From the NCBI GenBank assembly GCA_051453625.1, contig JBOZIK010000001.1, positions 290,713,154-290,740,856 of the forward strand: a stretch of DNA of 27,703 nt, given 5' to 3'. The stretch's first letter is position 1; the number at the start of each line of letters is the position of its first letter. Below, one piece after another: positions 1 to 10,960 of this stretch. The notes below the pieces were generated by a model that was not told where the DNA came from, made no database searches, and worked only from the letters and a program-made list of their open reading frames with translations. Both the position numbers and the translations under genes were made by a program. The DNA is from Welwitschia mirabilis (Eukaryota > Gnetophyta > Gnetopsida > Welwitschiales).

Positions 1-11
1 TTTGTTGGTTC

Positions 12-666
12 TTTTCTAGTTTTTATTTCTTCTTTTTCTTGTTTTAACTTTTTTAAGATCTTTAATGATGTGACCTACTATTTGATTTTCTCTAGGTAAG
101 GGTGTAGGCCAAGTTTAACTCACTTCTACTAACTCTTCCAATACTCTCTAAGCATTTTCTAAAGTAAGGTTCATCAAATTTCCTCCACACGAAAAATCAA
201 CAAGTTGCTAAATTTGACTGTTGAGTCCACTATAAAAGNNNNNNNNNNNNNNNNNNNNNNNNNNNNNNNNNNNNNNNNNNNNNNNNNNNNNNNNNNNNNN
301 NNNNNNNNNNNNNNNNNNNNNNNNNNNNNNNNNNNNNNTCCACTATAAAAGTAGTCTATTAATACTTCTTGAGAAAAAACATCTAAAGGTTTCAAATGTA
401 AAGCAACGAAAAAATCTCTCATAAGTAGAGGCATAATCTTCATTAGGTTATTTTTGAAAGTTAGTTACATCTTTCTTATGTTTTCTAATTGTAGTTTCAT
501 TCATGAATCTCTTAATGAAAGCTTCTTGAACTTGGCTCCATAATTTTAAACTCTTATGTGAAATCATTCTCAACCAAAGTTTAGCTTTATCTTTTATAAT
601 GATGGGAAAAATCACTATGTCAGTTCTATTACTTATTCTTTTCTTACCATTCACTGAAGTAAGCAT
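12..666 (-). pseudogene. Decayed Ty3/gypsy retrotransposon gag (Retrotrans_gag-type domain)
   Basis: Read on the minus strand, 666 to 448 encodes a stretch with FPIIIKDKAKLWL, then LWSQVQEAFIKRF, then HKKDVTNFQK. This is the usual layout of the plant gypsy gag core, which packages element RNA into virus-like particles. The homology continues past a stop as NEDYASTYERFF, shifts frame to LHLKPLDVFSQEVLIDYFYSG, crosses the 239-338 gap, and resumes in another frame as VDFSCGGNLMNLTLENA and RVLEELVEVS at about 90-215. At least one frameshift and several stops make it non-functional. No protease, reverse transcriptase or LTR is visible, although the 712-1432 gap could hide adjacent parts. The family call is from motif recognition; the gypsy lineage cannot be assigned. 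Confidence 0.8.
239..338. other. Assembly gap (100 N) with identical 13-bp flanks
   Basis: Exactly 100 N, the usual placeholder for a gap of unknown size. The 13 bases before it (226-238, tccactataaaag) are identical to the 13 bases after it (339-351). The gag reading also continues across it, so the gap may be an unmerged overlap with no missing sequence. Confidence 0.95.
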
Positions 667-711
667 AACTATTAGATGTCAGGAATGTATTATAAAGTAT
701 CTTTTTTATGT

Positions 712-1432
712 NNNNNNNNNNNNNNNNNNNNNNNNNNNNNNNNNNNNNNNNNNNNNNNNNNNNNNNNNNNNNNNNNNNNNNNNNNNNNNNNNNNNNNNNN
801 NNNNNNNNNNNNNNNNNNNNNNNNNNNNNNNNNNNNNNNNNNNNNNNNNNNNNNNNNNNNNNNNNNNNNNNNNNNNNNNNNNNNNNNNNNNNNNNNNNNN
901 NNNNNNNNNNNNNNNNNNNNNNNNNNNNNNNNNNNNNNNNNNNNNNNNNNNNNNNNNNNNNNNNNNNNNNNNNNNNNNNNNNNNNNNNNNNNNNNNNNNN
1001 NNNNNNNNNNNNNNNNNNNNNNNNNNNNNNNNNNNNNNNNNNNNNNNNNNNNNNNNNNNNNNNNNNNNNNNNNNNNNNNNNNNNNNNNNNNNNNNNNNNN
1101 NNNNNNNNNNNNNNNNNNNNNNNNNNNNNNNNNNNNNNNNNNNNNNNNNNNNNNNNNNNNNNNNNNNNNNNNNNNNNNNNNNNNNNNNNNNNNNNNNNNN
1201 NNNNNNNNNNNNNNNNNNNNNNNNNNNNNNNNNNNNNNNNNNNNNNNNNNNNNNNNNNNNNNNNNNNNNNNNNNNNNNNNNNNNNNNNNNNNNNNNNNNN
1301 NNNNNNNNNNNNNNNNNNNNNNNNNNNNNNNNNNNNNNNNNNNNNNNNNNNNNNNNNNNNNNNNNNNNNNNNNNNNNNNNNNNNNNNNNNNNNNNNNNNN
1401 NNNNNNNNNNNNNNNNNNNNNNNNNNNNNNNN
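712..1432. other. Assembly gap (721 N)
   Basis: A run of 721 N next to the gypsy gag remnant. Its length is not a round number, so it may be a sized scaffold gap. Apparent open frames across it are made of N and mean nothing. The 1433-1603 flank is AT-rich and shows no recognisable coding sequence. Confidence 0.95.
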
Positions 1433-1603
1433 GGATTAGGCAAATCGACTTGCTTCTGCTTTTATAATGAATTAGACATATTTAAAAATTGATTTTCTTT
1501 TAAACTATTGTCAAAAAAATATTCTAAAAAATTTTCTTTTGCACAATCAAATTCTTAAGTAATAAATGAAGAAATTTATGGAATTTTTAAAACTTGCGTA
1601 TTT

Positions 1604-2167
1604 TTGATGTGTATACTTGAGTTAAATTTCAAGTTAATTAAACCTTCTTGGATGTTTTTCTCTATACATAGCCTCTCTCTCTGATATTTTTTTTTCTTTT
1701 CACATTTTATCATGTCCTAGCATGCTCAGCTTTAATGTTTAGTACATGTGATTCTTAGGGTCATTAGGATGATAGTTTAAACGATAGAAAACACAAAAAA
1801 CAAAAAATGTAGAAAACAAATACGTGAAATAATAGNNNNNNNNNNNNNNNNNNNNNNNNNNNNNNNNNNNNNNNNNNNNNNNNNNNNNNNNNNNNNNNNN
1901 NNNNNNNNNNNNNNNNNNNNNNNNNNNNNNNNNNNTTGATGTGCATACTTCACTTAAATTTCAAGTCGATTAAACCTTCTTGGATGTTTTTCTCTATAAA
2001 TAGCCTCTCTCTCTGATATTTTTTTTTCTTTCCACATTTTATCATGTCCTAGCATGCTCAGTTTTAATGTTTAGTGCGTGTGATTCCTAGGGTCATTCAG
2101 ATGATAGTTTAGACGATAGAAAACACAAAAAACAAAAAATGTAGAAAACAAAAACATGAAATAATAG
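1604..2167 (+). repeat. 232-bp direct repeat pair flanking a gap
   Basis: Positions 1604-1835 and 1936-2167 are both 232 bases long and align without indels. They differ at about 16 positions by eye (roughly 93% identity). Both contain a run of ctctctctctg followed by a T-run, then cacattttatcatgtcctag, and end in aataatag. The only thing between them is a 100-N gap, so this is either a true tandem duplication or two haplotype versions of one locus placed side by side. No coding potential is seen. Confidence 0.85.
1836..1935. other. Assembly gap (100 N)
   Basis: 100 N placed exactly between the two 232-bp repeat copies, so its true size is unknown. Confidence 0.95.
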
Positions 2168-3864
2168 ATATAGAAAATACAAAAAACTAAATGTCATCCT
2201 TCTGAGTCATCTAAATGTCAAAGGGAATGATAGGAAAATCCTAAAAAAAATTTAAGCATCAAAAAACTAAAAAACTCAAGGCACAGAGGTCGTCATTGCC
2301 ATACATTGTCTAGACAATGAGGCAAATGACAAAGCATTTATTTTGGAATGCAAAAATAGAAACTATAAAAAGAAAAACCTATATTATTAAAACTAAAAAT
2401 ACAATACTACTGCAGGCAAACATCTGAATTGAAATTCAAACACTCACCTGAGCAATGACAACCCTTAAACTTCAAGTAGCCTTCTCCGGTAATGGCACCA
2501 AGATGTTGTGATTCATATTTGTGTAAATGATTACACTTTAAAAGATCCTGTCATTCATAAATAGATATAGACATTATGCATAATACAATACACTACTATA
2601 GACAGAAATGAATTCAAATGTTGTAATGTATTGAAGGCCCCAGCTAGAAGAAAGAGAATTGGTTTCAAAATGAAATACTTATGTATTTTAATAATAGAAA
2701 TATAATGCAATGCAGAAAATCACAATGAAAACACACTTATACAAAGTTAATCTAGGAAAGAAAAAAAGCAATGTACCTAAACTAATAATCTCATAACCTA
2801 TATCACTCAAGAAACTATTACAGAATCAAAAGCATCATAAACTATAAGGAATAAGTAACATAATAAGCATAGGAAATAGAAAAGAGTTCTTTGCATTAAT
2901 CTTGAACCAATAACCATGTTACAAAGCAATCACACCTTAATGAGGGAAGCATAGTCAAACACTGAGAAAGATGTCTTTCTACAACTACAAAGGATGGATA
3001 TTTGGCCCTTCGATCTCCAGTCATAAGAATCTCCAGTGTAAGTGAAGACAAAATAGAACTGAAGGTGAAATTGATTCTTATTGATAAATAGAATTACAAG
3101 CAACAAACCAGACAAATAGGCACGAGCATAACTCTAACAATCACATAAGAGAAAGAGAGATAAATGACAAAAGGTAGGTCAAGTTTAGTTGGAATGTTAT
3201 AATAGATGTCCTCTTACTAGTCATCTAGATGATATAGGAGATGATGCCACCTCATGAGAATTCCATATCATCTATAAAATTGATTATAATTAGCATCCTT
3301 ATTAGCTTTAACTATTCTATCATCCGTATAGTCATCTAGATAATGAGGTGGAGGATAAGCATTTTATAAGTGCCCATGTAATGCATTAGCCTTAATGTTT
3401 GCAGGAAGTTTACTTCAAAATAGCAAATGTTGGGAGTTGTTTTAAATGCTACAAAATGTCATGAAGATTGTATGTTTTCATATCTTTCATCTCAGCTCTT
3501 CATTATCATAGAAATCCAACATAAACTTGTCTAATATCCTACAAAACTACTCAAAATACCCCTAAAATCAAATACATGCAACTTAGCAGCGCAAGATGAC
3601 ATTTCTAGAATCCCTAAATAAAAATGAAATATGTAAGGAAACGGTGAAGATAAATGGGGAGGAATGATTAAAATTATGATCACTCTCTTCTTATAAAATT
3701 AGAGGTTTATATAAAGTTAGAGTTTTCAAGAAGGAGTAGGATTAAATTTACAATTTATAGCTCTTTTATTATAAAAGTAAATTAATAAATGTATTCACAA
3801 GAGGAATTACAAATTCATTATCAAATTGATTTCTAAAAAGATTCTTAAATTCAAAAACTTTAGT
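2168..3864. other. AT-rich intergenic DNA with CTAGA palindromes
   Basis: No gene is recognisable; the short open frames (for example 2930-3115 on the minus strand) match no family I know. The stretch carries several related motifs around gtcatctaga/gtctagac, at about 2205, 2304, 3220 and 3331, each followed by an A- or G-rich tract. Related gtcatt..gatga words occur in the 232-bp repeats just upstream, so 1604-3400 may be one old repetitive element. Confidence 0.5.
2292..2330. repeat. Imperfect inverted repeat with a perfect 16-bp palindromic core
   Basis: The core cattgtctagacaatg (2304-2319) is a perfect palindrome. The outer arms gtcattgcc (2292-2300) and ggcaaatgac (2321-2330) also pair, with one extra base, giving a long hairpin-capable sequence in AT-rich DNA. 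Function unknown. Confidence 0.6.
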
Positions 3865-3985
3865 GATCATACATCCCCACTTCCTTTTCGTCCCTGTCCC
3901 TATCATCCCATGCTTTAGGAGTATGACCATCACAATTACTTAAATAAATGATTGATCTATGTTTAGCACCTCATAGTATGTTAAT
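3865..3985 (-). repeat. Interspersed SINE-like repeat, copy A (partial)
   Basis: On the minus strand this reads CTATGAGGTGCTAAACATA, then a diverged AATCATTTATTTAAGTAATTG, then TCATACTCCTAAAG. It matches the core of copies near 4240, 6500, 16340, 20830, 21340 and 23800. It is diverged and lacks a clear head. Confidence 0.5.
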
Positions 3986-4923
3986 TAAGTCATTCAAAGG
4001 TCTAGGCCTAAGACCTATTAAATTCCACCAATGGAATGATTCCCTTGGTAAAATAAAGTTATAATAATTACTAAATACATTGAACCTGATCAAGGGGGCT
4101 ATAAGGCTAAGTAAAAATATTTTCTTAGAACTAAGAAATTTTTTGGGATGAGTAATAATATTGAACTTAAAACCTCTAGTCACCATAACTTTCCTTAAAA
4201 GTATAATCATCACTATAACCTAAACAAATGATTTAGTTACATCTATGGCCTCATAGGTGTTAATCATAATCTCTAAAGGTGATATTATTGTAGCATCATA
4301 GTTTTGTTTGAAGGAAAGACACATCAATTAAATTTAGTTATATTAAGATATAGATTTTATGTTATAATTAGAATATAAAATATAAATGCAAGTTAGAATA
4401 TCTAATTCTAATCTTTTTCTTTTTTTCTTTTTTTGTTTAAAATAAGGTAGTAACAAAGTAGCTAATAGCACAAAGTAGGTTTCAAAGTTACATATGGAAA
4501 TTTAATGCTATACATAACATTATGTAAATGGAACATTACTTTCTTGAATAGATTATAAATTAATGATTTTAGTAAAGTCACAATGTTTGAAGATAATACA
4601 ATCTTAATTAAAAAAGAAATCAAACTAAAATATGTAAGAGATTAAGTAAAGATATACATAACAAAGTAAATTTTGAAGATAAAGAATCTTTAATTAGACA
4701 ATTCCAATGGTATTACAAAAGGAGTGACACAACCCAGCCCTGTGTTGGACTTAAGAGGCACTAATTATTTTTTGATTAAATGATATTATATAATTATGTA
4801 TTATAGTGGAAGAATTAGATTACAACTGAGAGACTTAACTCTTAGTTACCATAGGTTACACCTCATGAGAACCATATGATAATACCTCACCTGATTAATA
4901 CCACATCTTAACTTAAGTACATT
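3986..4923. other. AT-rich intergenic DNA
   Basis: Apart from repeat copy B, no gene, RNA gene or known repeat is recognised. The 80-codon minus-strand open frame at 3971-4213 overlaps repeat copies and looks fortuitous. Confidence 0.4.
4130..4270 (-). repeat. Interspersed SINE-like repeat, copy B (partial)
   Basis: The minus strand reads CACCTATGAGGCCATAG, AAATCATTTGTTTAGGT, TATACTTTTAAGGAAAG and ends near AAGTTCAATATT. The order and spacing of the blocks match the other copies. It lies about 150 bp from copy A in the same orientation. Confidence 0.55.
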
Positions 4924-5207
4924 TAGAAAACCTGATTAGGAACACATAAAAGAAGTGTATAGGTCATAGTCGAGTAGTTGGTTGACCTATACTAAGCAAC
5001 CACACTTATGTATCCNNNNNNNNNNNNNNNNNNNNNNNNNNNNNNNNNNNNNNNNNNNNNNNNNNNNNNNNNNNNNNNNNNNNNNNNNNNNNNNNNNNNN
5101 NNNNNNNNNNNNNNNTAGAAAACCTGATTAGGAACACATAAAAGAAGTGTATAGGTCATAGGCGAGTGGTTGGTTGACCTACACTAAGCAACCACACCTA
5201 TGTATCC
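4924..5207 (+). repeat. 92-bp direct repeat pair flanking a gap
   Basis: 4924-5015 and 5116-5207 are both 92 bases long, align end to end, and differ at 4 positions by eye (about 96% identity). They are separated only by a 100-N gap. As at 1604-2167, they may be the two ends of contigs that were not merged, possibly because the alleles differ. Confidence 0.85.
5016..5115. other. Assembly gap (100 N)
   Basis: 100 N exactly between the two 92-bp copies; size unknown. Confidence 0.95.
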
Positions 5208-8093
5208 TTATCTAGAGGAACTCAAACTACACATAGTTCTAATGTACCTCATTCCCATCTTTACCAATCTGTGTAATCTTAAGATAGATTAAGGTGATTC
5301 GTATCAGTAGGCATGTAGGCAAAATATGTATGAAATAAGGCAAGAACAATGCAAGAACTCAACATTCGACTTAATACGAGTATGATGTTAAACTAAATCA
5401 AAACAACATCGAACAATATCACACATATATGAATATACATATGCATAATAATTATATGTAAAAGTAAAAGGAGGTAGCCAACCAAGACCTCTTGAGGTTA
5501 CAACATCCATTTCTAATAAAAAATTCTAATGCATTAGTGATAATAATACATATGTATATTAATATAAATCATATATAGGTATCCAAATGCATATGTATAT
5601 TGTAAACCCCTTGGTCATTTGATCAAAATGTCCATTAGTAACCTCATTGACCAAGCTCAAAAAACCCTTCCTATTTTTCTAGCATCTTGATGTAAGCCAA
5701 AGGAAGTGAAGTATCATAGTGGAAAAAACATTATAATAAAGTCATGCACAAATATGGTTCACACACACACGTACATATACACACAGATACACATGCCATT
5801 TTGGTAGGATACGTCATAGCCACTCTTTTTATGATACAACATATTAAATCTAATAATATATAAATATAAAATGCCAAAAGGAACTAGTCCATATGCCACT
5901 AATTAATTTACTAGTCTTAATAGACTTAGCATAATAGAAGTTAAAGAATAAAGATAGCTAATTAAATTCCTAATTATTTTAATAAGCATCATAGAAAAAT
6001 TACTAATATTATGTCATTTTCTGTATAAGATAACAAATAACCAGTTGAGACATTTAATTCATATGCATGAACAAGTAAGGAAATACATTTAAGGATACAT
6101 ACCTGGAATGTGTTAGAACATATAAGAAGCAAATGTAATCATTGAGGAATGTGCTAAACCTGCATCATTGTATAACTATAAAATGCATACATACTTACAC
6201 TAAATCACAAAAACACACATCATTATAGTAGGGAAATCCCATAACCATTCTTTTTATAATGATAACATAAAAAACTCAAGTCTATAAACTAGATTACTTA
6301 CACTACTAATAGAATAATAAAAGGAAATTTAACTATGTTATGTTCTATATAAATATATATCATATATGTATATATTAAAAACTATTAATTAGAATTATCA
6401 TTCTTTTTTGTTTAATAACTTAAACTACTCTAGGCATATATTTATATCTAATGGAACATTAATATCATGGATTAGAAGTTTTGGATGTTGAGTTTTATAC
6501 ACTGTGAGGCCTTAAACATAATTAAAATTATTTGATTGAGTGGTCATGGTAGTTGTACTTAAGGAGGAGGTACGATTACTAAGATGTTGAGTTTAACATT
6601 CCTTCACCCTGCAATGCATTTCAAGGTAATAATTAATCGTGTTTATCCTTAATAATATATATGTAATATTATGCATATATATTATGTAATATAATACATA
6701 TGTTTTAGTGTAGTATAATAATATAATATTAATAGATAAAAAGACATGAGAATAAATAATTGAACTACTATGTAACTTAAGCATGGCTTCATACTAACTG
6801 GATGAAAATACATGAGACTAAGATCTATTACTAAAACCACTATGTTTCAAGACGAAAGAATATTTAAATGATATGAATTCTCAAATGAATATATAAGATC
6901 AATACCTTACCATCAGTATGAAAGAGATGATACTCTATGAAAACAACTATCTATGAATTGTTATATGATAATAAATAAATAAAATGACAAATTTATAAAG
7001 ATACCAGACAAGTCCGAAATTTATGTATTTCAATATAAAACCTATATCCATGAGTTTCTAACATCTATTGAAGGCTGAATAATGTAATTCCTCCCAAAAG
7101 GGAAGAAGAGGGGGTTAAGGAATCACAAGATTTCTTTGAAATGAATGATGATAATAATGATGATTAGCAATGTCTTTAGATGAAATTATATAATGAATGT
7201 AAAAGTCTGGACATAAAGGTTAATCAACCAATAGTGGGGGGAAAGTTTTTATGAAATTGCATATGACCACTATTACTTGCTTAATTAGGATTTGGAATCA
7301 ACCAATGTTCTATCCTTCTAGTTATTCAATGCCAAAGAGATGAAATCAAAGATGGGCTTACCATCCTTTTAAGCTTTCATATGTTTTTAAGAATTTTCCA
7401 TCTTAACCCATTGAATTCTACCTACAATAGAAATAATCTTGTAAATCTACTGAAGTTGTTTAGCATGCGGCTCAATGCTTTATGATTATGAGCCTATGTG
7501 AGAAGAATAAAAGCTATGCTAATGATACTTATTTGATTTCTAGGAAAAACTCAAAAACAAAAAAGCTAACATAACAACATTTTTTTAATCCTCCAAAGAT
7601 TGGATGAATTCTTCTTATTGACTCTGAAATTCCAAAAATATATAGGTTGGGGAACATAGGGAAAAGAGTACTTTGTGTTGTGATAGCCTTCAACTGGCTA
7701 CTAATGATTAAACTCTTTGCCTCTTAGTTAAAATGAAATGCAAATTTTGATATAATTTTCTCAAAAGTTTTAAACAATGATTCAAAGATTCTCATTAATT
7801 ATTAAATAAGATATGTTAAAGGGAACATATTATCCTCCATCGTTAAAAAAAAGAAAAAAAAAGGTTAACACATACAATCAAAAGTTCCAAAATCCATATT
7901 TAAGATGAAAAAGGCATTTGAAAATTAATATCTATGACAATTAAAAAAGAGAAATTTTTGGATTTATAAATTCCTAACCTTACAAAAATACAACTAAAGA
8001 AAGTGCGAGAACAAGACTATGTTGGTTGATTATGTGTTTGCAGAAAAGCCACATGCATCTCCTACAACCTTTTATAACTTCTTTAATAATAAT
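5208..8093. other. AT-rich intergenic DNA
   Basis: No gene is recognisable. Short open frames such as 6593-6784 on the minus strand are low-complexity (Ile/Tyr/Leu-rich) and look fortuitous. It contains a short CA-rich tract near 5760-5790, AT-rich stretches near 6345-6375 and 6650-6730, and one SINE-like repeat copy at 6500. Confidence 0.4.
6500..6602 (+). repeat. Interspersed SINE-like repeat, copy C (partial)
   Basis: Plus strand: cactgtgaggccttaaacat, aattatttgattgagtggtc, gtacttaaggagg and the 3' end gagtttaacattcc. The blocks match copy D (16266-16465) in the same order. Upstream, gagttttatacact may be a worn remnant of the head seen in copy D. Confidence 0.55.
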
Positions 8094-8107
8094 ATTGTAA
8101 GCCAAAA
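8094..8107. repeat. Target-site duplication, 5' copy
   Basis: attgtaagccaaaa, matched by attgcaagccaaaa at 12052-12065 with one mismatch. It lies immediately upstream of the L1 element and marks its 5' insertion boundary. Confidence 0.8.
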
Positions 8108-8247
8108 AGTTCTCCATGCACGGTCGCTTGCTTGCGTCCTAGGGTTCGCGATAACCCTCCCTGCTACTACATCCCTCTAATGCCTGTACATGACTCAGCT
8201 TTCTTGGTTTTATCTATGCCTTTCTAAAGCTGTCGTTGCCTTATTCA

Positions 8248-9557
8248 ATGGCATCAAGCTCACAGAGCCCTTCTCGCCTAGTGAATGCAGAAGTGCAAAA
8301 ACCTTCTTGAGCAAACATAGTCGTCGACAACCATGCGAGAGACAATGGGCTTCAACTCCGTTTCCTGCCTCAAGAATATGCCAAATCTGCAGGAGTTCAG
8401 ATAGATAGAGAAGAGTGGGAAGAGGGTAATGCCTTTTGAAGAAACTATCTGGTCGGTTATGTTTTCGGCCTCAAGCCAAATCCCATCAGAATTGAGTGCT
8501 TTACCAAAGCAAGATGGGAAAACTTTCAGGCTGCAAGAAGTAATACATCTAAGTCGAGATATGTTCATAGGTTTTCCTCATTAGATGCAATGAATCAAGT
8601 TTTAGAGCAGGGAATAATACATTTCGATTATAGACCACTCATTCTGCAACCTTGGTCTCCCGATATAGATTTCGAGCTAAAAGAGATTAATAGCTTTCCA
8701 ATCTGGGTTAAGTTCCCCTTCCCCTTCCTAAGACCCAATCTCTAGGGGAAGTAAAATCTCAAGTGTAATTAGTCGCCCCATTTGCACAGACACAATAACA
8801 ACGTGCAAGGGCCGTTTAGCTTATGCAAGAGTGTATATCGAAGTCAATATTTAGGCAGAACTTCCTAAAAACATTAAGCTACACAGCCCTAATAGAAAAG
8901 AATTTTTCGAGGAGGTCCAATATAAGTGGACTCCTCCTCATTGCTCCAACTGCAAGCGTTTAGGTCACTCAGCGAAAGAATGCAATCATAAAATAGTGCA
9001 AACATGGATGCCCAAGATAATTACCTTTGAAATTGTAGATAAGCCCATCTCAGATTTTCACCATGAGAACTCTCAAATCCTAGTTCACGCCTCCCCCCAA
9101 TCTCTCTTTCATCCCTTCCTCCTACCCTTCCTTCATCACCCTCTTCTTTGGCCCTCCTAGTTCACGCCTCCGCCCTGTTCCTCTGCCTATCCTCTGCACC
9201 AAGTCAGTTTCCCAAAACCATCAGTCGTGTGCCCCTGATCTCTAAGCATCTTCTCTGGAATCGTTGCAGCACAAGCAAAGTTCTCTTCTTGTGGCCCCAG
9301 GTTATCAGGATTCCAGTCTTTTTTAGGCAGTTTCGCATTGCCCTCCTCCAGGCCAGTCAATCCAACTCCACATCCCCATCCACGCTGAAGCTAGTATTCA
9401 CATTACTGATCAGATCTTTTCAGCATCTGTAAACACCCAAATAAACTCTCAATCTCCCGAAAAAAAAAGAAGTATTTTCAAGTGGAAAAAGAGGTAAAAT
9501 AAGGAACAAGTCAAGCACCTTAGTATCTCAGGCAAGAAACTTGTGCTGTAAGGGAAT
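8248..9557 (+). pseudogene. L1 ORF1 remnant (DUF4283-like domain and CCHC zinc knuckle)
   Basis: ORF1 proteins of plant L1 elements bind the element RNA. The likely start is ATG 8248 (MASSSQSPSRLVNAEVQKPS), in the same frame as the DUF4283-like segment with NYLVGYVFGLK (8443 on), LEQGIIHFDYRPLILQPW and FPIWVKFP. In-frame stops occur at 8308, 8437 (where the family has Trp) and 8743. After a frameshift the homology resumes with GRLAYARVYIEV, and with a zinc knuckle CSNCKRLGHSAKEC at 8942-8983, spaced C-x2-C-x4-H-x4-C. The Pro/Ser-rich region after about 9060 resembles the variable tail of such proteins. The end near 9557 is approximate. Confidence 0.8.
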
Positions 9558-9577
9558 AGGTGTCCTCCCAACTGCAT

Positions 9578-10800
9578 ATGTCTCTCTCCACTTGGAATGT
9601 GAGAGGCCTCGGTGCCCTAGGAAAGCAGAGAGAGATTAAATGGTTTGCCAGCTTTCAATCTCTTTCGTTTTTTTGCTTATTAGAGACTAAATTAAACAGT
9701 GCAGAACTTTTCAAATTTTACGCAAAAGTTTTTCCCCAAGTGACGTCAATCGAATAATTTTGATACCAGTGGCAAAGGAAGAAGTCTTATCATCTAGAAT
9801 CCTTCAGATATTCAGTCACGGTAATCTTTAAATCCAATCAATGCATTCACTCTCAAATAAAGAACTTCAAAACAAATCACATTTATTTCGCCATGGTCGT
9901 TTATGCCTGTAGTACAACATTTCAACATGCCTCCCCATGAAAAGATCTTAGCAAAATCTCCCTAATCATTAAAGCTCCATGGATTATCAATGGTGATTTC
10001 AGCTGCATCCTTTCAACTGAAGAAAAGTTAAATGGAAGAAGAGCAACTTGCAGAGACATGCAAGAGCTTCTTCTCTTCACTATGACTCATCACATCTCGG
10101 ATCTAAAATTTTCTGGTGAATTTTTCACTTGAAGCGATTTCCATCTTTTAGAAAACAGAATTTATTGCAAATTAGACAGAGCATTACTGAATATCTTTTG
10201 GATTCAAAGCTTTGAAAACTCATCAGCCTATTTTTTACCTCTGGGAATTTTTGATCACTCCCCCTGTGTGATATCTTTTCACATTAATGTTCAAAAAAAT
10301 ATCCCCTTTCACTTTCTAAATAGCTGGTGCCTAGATGACTTATTCCTCCCCACAGTTGCCAATACTTGGTCTAGTAAAGTCCAAGGTTCCCCAATGTATG
10401 TCTTGACTCAGAAACTAAAGTTAGTCAGAAATGCCTTAAAGCATCTTCACAAGGCAAATTACTCAAATATCTCTGGTCACATAAAAGCAGCTAAAGAAAC
10501 TCTACTCTAGCTTCAACATGTCGTGTAAATCAAATCCTTAGATCATCTTCTTAAAGAAGAGGAGCACAAAAGCTATAAGTTTTATAGGAAACTTCTGTCA
10601 ACAGGATCCTTGATGTGCAAATAGTGAGCCAAAATAAATTGGATTTAAAAAGGTTATTCTAACACAGAATTCTTCTATGCCCATATAAGAAAGAACAAGA
10701 TAAAAAACAACATTCAAACATTGCACAGGTCTAATGGTACTAGATTAGATTCCTCTCAGGAGGTAATCCAGAAGCTCCTTGTGGGAAGTGAAGCCAAATC
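9578..10800 (+). pseudogene. L1 ORF2 remnant: APE-type endonuclease, start of RT linker
   Basis: ORF2 endonuclease nicks the target DNA. The start MSLSTWNVRGLG carries the conserved WNvRGL, followed by CLLETK (the catalytic Glu region). After a stop and frameshifts come FAMVVYACS, APWIINGDFSCIL, KFSGEFFT-stop-SDF (family FTWSN), NRIYCKLDRALLN and FDHSP (the SDHSP motif with Ser changed to Phe), then PFHFLNSWCLDD. The frame 9974-10510 is open except for TGA at 10130 and ends at TAG 10508. Beyond it, worn matches to the linker before RT remain (INWI, GYSNTEFFYAHIRKNKIKNNI, given here as separate blocks), fading near 10800. No RT YxDD motif is seen. Confidence 0.85.
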
Positions 10801-10860
10801 TCTTGATATTATTTATTCCTTTATAGTGTGACTTTATATATTTTATATAGTCCCTTTTCT

Positions 10861-10960
10861 NNNNNNNNNNNNNNNNNNNNNNNNNNNNNNNNNNNNNNNN
10901 NNNNNNNNNNNNNNNNNNNNNNNNNNNNNNNNNNNNNNNNNNNNNNNNNNNNNNNNNNNN
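10861..10960. other. Assembly gap (100 N) inside the L1 element
   Basis: 100 N of unknown true size. Unlike three other gaps here, its flanks do not repeat each other. It falls where ORF2 reverse transcriptase would be expected, so missing coding sequence may lie here. Confidence 0.95.

Noticed and set aside
599-1492. Long open frames crossing the 712-1432 gap
   Set aside because: They are composed almost entirely of N and carry no coding information.
3971-4213. 80-codon minus-strand open frame
   Set aside because: Lies across two SINE-like repeat copies and has no domain; fortuitous in AT-rich DNA.
9148-9432. 94-codon plus-strand frame as an independent gene
   Set aside because: Sits inside the L1 ORF1 Pro/Ser-rich tail in a shifted frame; not a separate gene.
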